This document shows positions 6,442-11,923 of a stretch of DNA of 11,923 bases, piece after piece; the stretch's first letter is position 1, and each line of letters opens with the position of its first letter. A program made the translations under genes and the position numbers. Below the pieces are notes generated by a model. The model did not search any database, had not been told where the DNA came from, and saw only the letters and a list, made by a program, of their open reading frames with translations. Source of the DNA: Enteractinococcus helveticum (GTDB lineage: Bacteria; Actinomycetota; Actinomycetes; Actinomycetales; Micrococcaceae); the NCBI RefSeq assembly GCF_020742345.1, contig NZ_DYXC01000074.1, positions 1-11,923 of the forward strand. The letters are read 5' to 3'.

Positions 6442-6993
6442 GTGAAGGTCAACAAAACTCGCCGGAACGTATTTGCCGGCTTGGCATTGACTGCCATCCT
6501 GGGCACTACCGGTTGCTCGGCTATTAACCCGCAGGCAACGACGTTCGAGTATGCACCCTCCGACGGCACCCAGACTACTGTCTCCGCTGATGATACTGCC
6601 ACCGGCGACATCGTTGAGTTCCTGAACATTGGGGTTATCACCAACGATGCTAATGATTCCGGCCGTCTGATGGGTACGATCCACAACAAGTCCGCGAATC
6701 GTCAAAATGTTGAACTAGAAATCAATAATGAAACTTTTGAATTCACGCTCAGCGGGAACGAACAGTTGAAGCTGGAAGACGAAGAGATCATCCTTGAAAG
6801 GGTCGGTACCGAACCAGGTGGCTTGGCTGACGGTATTGCCACCGCGTTTGGCAACAGCAGTGACTTCTACGTTTCAGTGCTGCCTCCAACTCTGGAAGAA
6901 TACCGTGACCTTTACCCTGACGATCTGAACGAACAGGAACAGATCGAACATCTCTATGAATTCCAGGGGCCATACCACCGCGATGAACAGTAA
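6442..6993 (+). CDS. Putative LpqE-like lipoprotein of unknown function
   Basis: This 183-residue protein has a basic start (KVNKTRRN), a hydrophobic core and a Cys at residue 25 in ILGTTGC. It should be exported and lipid-anchored, although Thr at the -3 position is less usual than Leu or Val. The body contains a beta-rich stretch with IGVITNDANDSGRLMGTIHN, which resembles the part of mycobacterial LpqE where a short loop is followed by R/D-L-x-G. The C-terminal part is acidic and ends with YHRDEQ. The GTG at 6442 was chosen because AGGAG lies 7 nt upstream; TATAAC at 6396-6401 may be its -10. In mycobacteria lpqE stands next to carD-ispD-ispF-cysS, so the position near cysS supports the link. 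Function is not known. Confidence 0.8.
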   Translation: MKVNKTRRNVFAGLALTAILGTTGCSAINPQATTFEYAPSDGTQTTVSADDTATGDIVEFLNIGVITNDANDSGRLMGTIHNKSANRQNVELEINNETFEFTLSGNEQLKLEDEEIILERVGTEPGGLADGIATAFGNSSDFYVSVLPPTLEEYRDLYPDDLNEQEQIEHLYEFQGPYHRDEQ

Positions 6994-7008
6994 GTAACCT
7001 TTAATATA

Positions 7009-7036
7009 TTTGGGCCGGTCACGCGACCGGCCCAAA
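7009..7036. terminator. Bidirectional terminator between the lipoprotein gene and regX3
   Basis: A perfect 12-bp stem pairs 7009-7020 with 7025-7036 around the tetraloop ACGC. AT-rich sequence flanks it on both sides, but there is no long pure T-run. It sits 16 nt after the plus-strand lipoprotein stop and 23 nt after the minus-strand regX3 stop, so it would end both converging transcripts. Confidence 0.85.
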
Positions 7037-7059
7037 ATATTTAACCCATCAATGCTGCT

Positions 7060-7740
7060 TTAGGCTTCGAATTTATACCCGAGTCCGCGAACAGTCATCA
7101 GGTAACGTGGTGACGACGGGTCAGGTTCAATCTTGGAGCGCAGGCGTTTGATGTGGACATCCAGGGTTTTAGTGTCACCGACATAGCCCGGCCCCCACAC
7201 GCGATCAATGAGCTGACCGCGGGTCATGACTCGGCCAGCATTACGCAAGAGCATCTCGAGTAGGTCGAACTCTTTGAGCGGCATGGTGATTTCGTCGCCA
7301 CCGACCGACACGACGTGGCGTTCGACGTCCATACGGACTGGACCGGCTGACACGGTGTCCGGGATGAGTTCATCGGAATCCGAGTTACGGCGCATTACCG
7401 CTCGAATGCGGGCGATCAATTCGCGGGAGGAATACGGTTTGGTGACGTAATCGTCAGCGCCCAGTTCCAAACCGACAACCTTATCGACTTCGCCGTCCTT
7501 GGCTGTGAGCATGATGACCGGGACCTGGGATTCCTGCCGGATCTGGCGGATCACATCGGTGCCCGGCTGCCCCGGTAGCATGAGGTCCAACAGCACTAAA
7601 TCGGCGCCGTTACGTTCAAATTCTTCCACGGCTTCCAGGCCGTCTTCAACGACGGTAACCTCGTATCCTTCCCGTTGCAGCAAGTACGACAGCGGGTCTG
7701 AGATTGACGGTTCGTCTTCAACGACAAGAATCCGAGTCAT
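7060..7740 (-). CDS. regX3: Phosphate-responsive response regulator RegX3 (OmpR/PhoB family)
   Basis: This 226-residue cytoplasmic regulator has a receiver domain (about 1-118) with the acidic pocket at Glu9-Asp10 in VVEDE, the phospho-acceptor Asp52 in LLDLMLPG, Thr79 and Lys101 in YVTKPYS. A winged-helix DNA-binding domain (about 130-226) ends with VRGLGYKFEA. Asp52 and the text DKVVGLELGADDYVTKPYS match mycobacterial RegX3 closely. Its start codon shares one base with the stop codon of senX3, so the two are translationally coupled, and the pair faces away from phoU. By analogy it activates or represses phosphate-starvation genes as tandem-bound dimers. A PhoP/PhoB label would be a naming choice rather than a different gene. 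Confidence 0.93.
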   Translation of the reverse strand: MTRILVVEDEPSISDPLSYLLQREGYEVTVVEDGLEAVEEFERNGADLVLLDLMLPGQPGTDVIRQIRQESQVPVIMLTAKDGEVDKVVGLELGADDYVTKPYSSRELIARIRAVMRRNSDSDELIPDTVSAGPVRMDVERHVVSVGGDEITMPLKEFDLLEMLLRNAGRVMTRGQLIDRVWGPGYVGDTKTLDVHIKRLRSKIEPDPSSPRYLMTVRGLGYKFEA

Positions 7741-8972
7741 CAGTGTTTTCCTTTTCCTTGAGCAGGGTTGTGTTTTGGTGAACCGTTATTTACGGGTTCT
7801 GTTCCTTCGGTGGCGGCTTCATGTGCTTCGGGATCGAGCGCTGGAAGGCGGATGAGGAACGTTGAGCCCTCATCAACAACCGATTCCACCGTGACTTCAC
7901 CGCCGTGGTTCGACACGGTATGTTTCACGATGCTCAGCCCCAGACCCGTGCCACCGGTGGAACGAGACCGTGCTGAGTCAACCCGATAAAATCTTTCAAA
8001 GATGCGTTCGCGGTCTTCTTCGGCAATACCGGTCCCCTGGTCCGATACCGCAATGTGGACCACGTCGTCGTGCTTGGTCACTTCAACCCACACTGTGGAA
8101 CCATCCGGAGAATAGGTCACAGCATTATCGATGAGGTTGCGGATCGCCGTCATGAGCTGGTCGTAGTCGCCAAAGACCGAAAGGGGTTCGGGTTGGCGGC
8201 TGTGAATGGAGATATCGCGGGCCGAGGCTTCGGTTCGCACCCGGTCAATGGCTTCAGAAACCAGTCGGGTGATATCGAGGGGTTCGGCAGTTTCGACAAT
8301 GTCACGTCCCTGGAGGCGAGATAGTGAGATGACGTCTTGGACCAGCGCGGATAAGCGAATCGATTCGATGGTCAGTCGGCTGGCGAAGTGGCGGACGGCT
8401 TCTGGGTCGTCTGCGGCGTCTTCAATGGCTTCGGCTAGCAGACTCATGGCACCGACCGGGGTTTTCAACTCGTGCGATACATTGGCCACGAAATCGTGGC
8501 GAATGGCTTCGGTTCGGTGCTGTTGTGATCGGTCTTCGGCCATGATCACAACGTATTGATCACCGATGGAGGCCGCTCGTAGGTGCACCAGCCAGTGTCC
8601 TTCCGGTGCCGAAAGCGCAGGAATTTCAAAACGATAATCATAGAGTTGTCCAGCCGCGCGCACCCGGGCCGTCAGTTCGGTTAATTGCTTGTGTCCCAGC
8701 TGGTTACCCCGGACTAAACCGAAAGCATAGGCCGATGGGTTAGCCCGGACCACGGTGTCAGCGGCGTCGACAATAACATAGGCCTGCCCCACGACAGCCA
8801 ACACATCCAGTGCGCCTGTGGGGATGGATTGTTCGTGGTCCGCGAGTCGTTCGATTCTTGAACGCGAGGACATCCGGAAGGCGACCATGGCACCTACCGT
8901 CACAATCACACCGGCCAGTCCAAAAAGAACGGCCACAGAAACTAGACTATCCACAGATGTAACAGTACCCAT
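7740..8972 (-). CDS. senX3: Sensor histidine kinase SenX3 (phosphate sensing with PhoU)
   Basis: This 410-residue membrane kinase would phosphorylate RegX3 when phosphate is scarce. A single hydrophobic segment (about 9-33) anchors it. A PAS-like domain follows (about 55-145, with YVIVDAADTVVRANP). The H-box FVANVSHELKTP places the autophosphorylated histidine at 167, the same number as in mycobacterial SenX3. The N-box NLIDNAVTYSPDG, G1 box DQGTGIAEED and G2 box GGTGLGLSIVKH complete the ATPase domain. There is no large extracellular domain, fitting signal input through PhoU and the phosphate transporter rather than direct sensing. The ATG at 8972 is preferred over a TTG at 8996 from its match in length to SenX3; neither has a clear ribosome site. 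The C-terminal 30 residues are a polar tail of low complexity. Confidence 0.92.
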   Translation of the reverse strand: MGTVTSVDSLVSVAVLFGLAGVIVTVGAMVAFRMSSRSRIERLADHEQSIPTGALDVLAVVGQAYVIVDAADTVVRANPSAYAFGLVRGNQLGHKQLTELTARVRAAGQLYDYRFEIPALSAPEGHWLVHLRAASIGDQYVVIMAEDRSQQHRTEAIRHDFVANVSHELKTPVGAMSLLAEAIEDAADDPEAVRHFASRLTIESIRLSALVQDVISLSRLQGRDIVETAEPLDITRLVSEAIDRVRTEASARDISIHSRQPEPLSVFGDYDQLMTAIRNLIDNAVTYSPDGSTVWVEVTKHDDVVHIAVSDQGTGIAEEDRERIFERFYRVDSARSRSTGGTGLGLSIVKHTVSNHGGEVTVESVVDEGSTFLIRLPALDPEAHEAATEGTEPVNNGSPKHNPAQGKGKH

Positions 8973-9037
8973 ACTTTTGGTGACGTGTTTGCCCAATTTC
9001 GTCTTTTGGGGCCTAATACACGCATTTGTCCGGCAGA

Positions 9038-9066
9038 ATTCACCGCTCGTTTACTTTGTTTCGAAA
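9038..9066 (+). promoter_or_regulatory. Candidate PHO box (RegX3/PhoP-type direct repeat) between senX3 and phoU
   Basis: ATTCACC (9038-9044) and GTTTACT (9049-9055) are spaced by 11 nt, and a weaker third unit TTCGAAA follows at 9060-9066. Streptomyces PHO boxes are 11-nt direct repeats with a GTTCACC-like core, bound by PhoP, the relative of RegX3. The element ends about 21 nt before the probable phoU -10, so it covers the -35 area, where an activator would stand. Recognition is by eye from the known consensus. Confidence 0.5.
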
Positions 9067-9087
9067 CAGTAGACAGTAATGGGCAGG

Positions 9088-9093
9088 TATATT
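9088..9093 (+). promoter_or_regulatory. Probable phoU -10 element
   Basis: TATATT lies 41 nt before the phoU start codon. The hexamer 17 nt upstream (AACAGT) is a poor -35, as expected for a promoter that needs an activator, and the PHO-box-like repeat covers this region. Confidence 0.45.
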
Positions 9094-9133
9094 GGCCTGC
9101 AACCACTCAAATGTATTTACGAGGACGTATCAC

Positions 9134-9790
9134 ATGCGCAAACTCTTTATGGCCGAGATGGAGGCCGTGGGCGACGATCTTGTCGAAATGGCTACCCTAG
9201 TGAATCGAGCTATGAAGCAAGCACGAGTTGCCCTGGAAGCCCACGACGTGGGCTTGGCTGAAACGGTCATCGCCCAGGATGCTCGCATTGACTACCTACA
9301 AAACGCACTAGATGAGCGCACCATCGAATTATTGCTGCTGCAAAACCCGGTTGCGACTGATCTTCGATTGTTGGTTGCTGCTCTGCGGGTGTCGTCCTCA
9401 ATGGAGCGTATGGGTGACCTGGCTCGTCACGTGGCAGCCTTAGTTCGTTTGCGCCACCCGGGTCACGTGATACCCGAGCCGAGTCGGTTAGAAGTCGCGG
9501 AGATGGCCGAACTGGCGGTCAGCGTGGGTGAGCATTTAGAGCGTCTGATGACGAGTTATGATTTAACCGAAGGTCGCGATATCGTCAAGATTAATAACGA
9601 TATCGATATTTTGCACTCGCAAATCATGAACAACGTGACAGAAAACGTGTGGTCGCTGACTGCTCCGCAGGCTCAAGACTTGACGCTGTTGACCATGCGT
9701 CTGGAACGTTTCGGGGATCATGCCGTATCGATCAGTCGGAAAATCGCTTATCTGGTGACCGGCGAATGGGAGCCACCGGTCATCGCTTAG
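9134..9790 (+). CDS. phoU: Phosphate signalling regulator PhoU
   Basis: This 218-residue helical cytoplasmic protein links the phosphate transporter to the SenX3 kinase and keeps signalling off when phosphate is plentiful. It has the two-repeat PhoU layout: the first metal-binding motif is ERMGDLARH (91-99) and the second ERFGDHAVSI (191-200), both with the conserved E-R-x-G-D core. Length is usual for the family. The ATG at 9134 was chosen because GAGGA stands 8 nt before it and the protein then begins MRKLFMAEME, as PhoU proteins do. It is transcribed away from senX3-regX3, the usual actinobacterial arrangement. Its stop codon overlaps the stop codon of the convergent pabC-like gene. No pst transporter genes are in the window. 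Confidence 0.94.
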   Translation: MRKLFMAEMEAVGDDLVEMATLVNRAMKQARVALEAHDVGLAETVIAQDARIDYLQNALDERTIELLLLQNPVATDLRLLVAALRVSSSMERMGDLARHVAALVRLRHPGHVIPEPSRLEVAEMAELAVSVGEHLERLMTSYDLTEGRDIVKINNDIDILHSQIMNNVTENVWSLTAPQAQDLTLLTMRLERFGDHAVSISRKIAYLVTGEWEPPVIA

Positions 9791-10617
9791 GCAAGGCCTG
9801 CTCGTGGAATTTCATTGAATCGTGACCACCATGCTGCTTGCCAATGGGCGGTTTTTGGATGGTCGGCGATAAGTTTTTCTCCGGATACGCTACCGATGGT
9901 GGTGACCGGAGAGATCCCGTGCAACGTATTGGCAAACCATACCGGGTACTCCCCGGTGGCGATCTGTTGGATGGTCACCGGTCGGTGAGTCACAGTTAGA
10001 CTTTGTGACTTTGCAAATTTGGCAATGCGTTGAGCGGATATTGAAGCGAGCTGCTGGGTAGCCTGGCAAAACACCAGTTCTGTTGGTTTTTCCCAGACCA
10101 GTAGCGTCCCGGTGGTCGTTTCAATGACGTTGGTGCCGTCATGGAGGATCACATCATCAGTGGGCGCTTCAGACACCAATCTGCGCATCAGGTCAATATC
10201 CGGTCCTTTAACCGTGGGCCTGATGCGCGGATCGGTGTAGTTCGGGATCCATAAGCTGGTGGTGGCCCGCGCAGCTGGTGCCCGCCGTGCCACCAAGATT
10301 AGCCGTTTCGCCCTGCCATCAGTCTCCAGGCTGATGCGTGGGAAAAGATCTGTTCCTGGATACTGTCCAGCTACTAGCGTCAGGCGATGTCGCAGTGCCA
10401 TGTCAAAGGCTGTCGGATCCGTGACCCCTATTTCACCCAGACGCGCTGCTTGAGCTGTTAGCCCGGTGAAGAACCGGTGCAGGTGATCTTCTATCCCCCA
10501 CACTTGTCCCTGACGAACCCGCCACGAGTCAGCGACCAGGATTTCACTATCCTCGACCGGTTCAGTGGGTTCAAATTCGTGTCCGGTCCAGGCGAAATGC
10601 TGCGGGAGTCCTGTCAT
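9787..10617 (-). CDS. pabC: Class IV aminotransferase, probable aminodeoxychorismate lyase
   Basis: This 276-residue PLP enzyme would split 4-amino-4-deoxychorismate into 4-aminobenzoate and pyruvate for folate synthesis. The N-terminal part has HLHRFF (45-50), the class IV motif with Arg48. The likely PLP lysine is Lys137 in RPTVKGPD, and Glu166 lies in NVIETTTG, the conserved cofactor-contact segment. A family-like NTLHGISPV occurs at 230-238. The start ATG overlaps the pabB stop codon in an ATGA arrangement, strongly indicating coupling and pathway partnership. Sequence divergence is fairly high, with the usual Asn after the ETT segment not obvious, so a D-amino-acid or branched-chain aminotransferase is a possible alternative; context favours PabC. 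Confidence 0.8.
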   Translation of the reverse strand: MTGLPQHFAWTGHEFEPTEPVEDSEILVADSWRVRQGQVWGIEDHLHRFFTGLTAQAARLGEIGVTDPTAFDMALRHRLTLVAGQYPGTDLFPRISLETDGRAKRLILVARRAPAARATTSLWIPNYTDPRIRPTVKGPDIDLMRRLVSEAPTDDVILHDGTNVIETTTGTLLVWEKPTELVFCQATQQLASISAQRIAKFAKSQSLTVTHRPVTIQQIATGEYPVWFANTLHGISPVTTIGSVSGEKLIADHPKTAHWQAAWWSRFNEIPRAGLA

Positions 10618-11923
10618 GGTTGCTCTGCGATACTGTCCAAAAGTGCTTGGGCTTTGAGTTGTTTTTCTAATTCCTCGGCCACCGGATCGGAACCAACTAC
10701 CACGGCTCCCCCTGCTCCAATGCTGAGTCGACCGGCGTCAATGATGATGCTGCGGATGACGACGTTGAGTTCGGCGGTATTGTTATCGCCAAGCCATCCC
10801 ATGGCTCCGGAGTAAATGCCTCGTGGCCCGGCTTCTAAGTGGTCCAGGGCGGTTATGCTCAGTGATTTTGGTGCACCGGTCATTGAGCCACCGGGAAATA
10901 CCGCTCTAAGGGCCTCGACAACAGGGGTGTTCGGGCGCAGGTGACCGGTTACGGTGGTGACCAACTGGTGAACCGTTGCGAAACTTTCGACCGCCATGAG
11001 TTTCGGTACCGTTACAGTACCTGGTTGTGTCACTTTGGCAAGGTCATCTCGCAACAGGTCGGTGATCATCAGGTTTTCTGATTGGATTTTAGGGTCAGCG
11101 ACCATCTGTTGGGCGATCTGCACGTCCTGGGCAGGATCACTACTGCGAGCTACTGTGCCTTTGATGGGCTTGGATTCCACCAGACCATCGCGGTCCACTT
11201 TCAGAAACTCTTCGGGAGATGCGCATAAGACTTCAAGCTCATCGTCAAACGTATTGAAACGCAAATATCCGGCATATGGTGCAGGGTTTTTTGCGCGTAA
11301 TCGCCCGTAGAGGTCCAGGCTATCTCCGCGGTAGTCCGCCAAATGATAGCTGTCCGTCAGACAGATGCCTGCGGCTTCACCACCTTCGAGCATGGCCTGA
11401 ATCTGGGTGGCGCGGTGTTGATATGCTTCGGTGGTCAACCGCCATTGTCCCATCGGTGGGTGATGGGTGGTGGGCTCTGGTTGGGAACCTGGGCCGTAGG
11501 TTAGCGCGGTTTGGAGCGTATCCAACAGTGTTTCATCGGCATAAGCAACCAGCGTGGTGATCTGGCGGCGGTGATCGTAGCGGAGGAATGCTTGCGGTTT
11601 GATCCAGTATGCATCGGGGGTGACTGCCCTGTGGGTGTTGATGTGTCCAATCATCGTGGCCTGTTTGGCTTCATACCCTAAATAGCCCACCCAACCACCG
11701 GTGAACCCCTCAACCTCAAGTGGCTGCTCTGGTTGCCAGGCGTGGTATTGCAGATAGTCCAGCACATCTTCGGTTCTGGATGTCTGATTGCCGGCTTGCT
11801 GAATGTCTAGCTGGTTTGTGGCAACATCCCACCGCACGGTTTGGGCTAGGGCACCAGTATTGGTTCCCATAATGGACGTGTCGCCCTGTCCCAGATGTGC
11901 TGCGGCTGAGTCCAACCAGAATG
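10614..11923 (-). CDS. pabB: Aminodeoxychorismate synthase component I (chorismate-binding), 5' end outside window
   Basis: At least 436 residues of a chorismate-using enzyme that makes 4-amino-4-deoxychorismate. The frame remains open to the window edge, reading FWLDS at 11921-11907, a conserved motif inside the N-terminal domain of this family, so the true start lies beyond 11923. PIKGT (11168-11154) carries the lysine that distinguishes PabB from anthranilate synthase, which has PIAGT. Further motifs, numbered from the Leu codon at 11915, are ENLMI (280-284), VHQL (315-318), FPGGSMTGAPK (340-350) and IGAGGAVVVGSDP (399-411). It overlaps the pabC-like gene by 4 nt. A PabA glutaminase domain may be fused upstream, as in many actinobacteria, but this cannot be seen here. 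Confidence 0.9.
   Translation of the reverse strand, partial: FWLDSAAAHLGQGDTSIMGTNTGALAQTVRWDVATNQLDIQQAGNQTSRTEDVLDYLQYHAWQPEQPLEVEGFTGGWVGYLGYEAKQATMIGHINTHRAVTPDAYWIKPQAFLRYDHRRQITTLVAYADETLLDTLQTALTYGPGSQPEPTTHHPPMGQWRLTTEAYQHRATQIQAMLEGGEAAGICLTDSYHLADYRGDSLDLYGRLRAKNPAPYAGYLRFNTFDDELEVLCASPEEFLKVDRDGLVESKPIKGTVARSSDPAQDVQIAQQMVADPKIQSENLMITDLLRDDLAKVTQPGTVTVPKLMAVESFATVHQLVTTVTGHLRPNTPVVEALRAVFPGGSMTGAPKSLSITALDHLEAGPRGIYSGAMGWLGDNNTAELNVVIRSIIIDAGRLSIGAGGAVVVGSDPVAEELEKQLKAQALLDSIAEQP

Noticed and set aside
8973..8996. Longer senX3 start at a TTG codon
   Set aside because: The ATG at 8972 gives the usual SenX3 length and places the phospho-histidine at 167; no ribosome site supports the TTG.
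1..11923. Mobile element, CRISPR array, tRNA gene, toxin-antitoxin or defence system
   Set aside because: I saw no transposase, integrase, regular spacer-repeat array, tRNA-like fold or defence gene; the genes are standard core functions.

Overview
The window looks like a chromosomal core segment of an actinobacterium, most likely a Micrococcales (Micrococcaceae-type) member of moderate GC content. This rests on three things: the actinobacterial senX3-regX3 two-component pair with a divergent phoU, the cysS-rlmB pair near them, and a Micrococcales-style ribosomal RNA leader at the left edge. There is no sign of a phage, transposon, CRISPR array or genomic island. I did not find a new multi-gene system; the interest lies mostly in regulatory DNA and in gene-order changes.

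Left edge (1-800): no protein gene is convincing. The minus strand reads as the upstream region and leader of a ribosomal RNA operon whose 16S gene should lie just beyond position 1. A boxA antitermination element and the conserved leader text follow it. Two TTGACA-type promoter candidates sit further upstream, one containing a 13-nt tandem repeat. A terminator at about 741-785 closes the next operon.

ABC operon (801-3723, minus): a substrate-binding lipoprotein, a membrane permease and an ATPase of the COG2984/COG4120/COG1101 type. The best-known characterised relatives import tryptophan. A strong 15-bp hairpin lies between the lipoprotein and permease genes. The permease and ATPase genes overlap.

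Translation genes (3786-6196, minus): cysS (cysteinyl-tRNA synthetase) followed 26 nt later by rlmB (23S rRNA 2'-O-methyltransferase). In many actinobacteria carD-ispD-ispF stand just upstream of cysS; here they are absent from that position, and a divergent lipoprotein gene (6442-6993, plus) is next.

Phosphate-sensing block (7060-9790): regX3 and senX3 (minus, 1-nt overlap) face away from phoU (plus). The shared intergenic region carries an 11-nt-spaced direct repeat resembling a PHO box. SenX3 would sense phosphate status through PhoU and phosphorylate RegX3, which would then control phoU and other phosphate genes.

Right edge (9787-11923, minus): pabB, cut by the window edge, and a pabC-like class IV aminotransferase gene overlap by 4 nt. 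Together they would make 4-aminobenzoate for folate from chorismate. The pabC and phoU stop codons overlap tail to tail.
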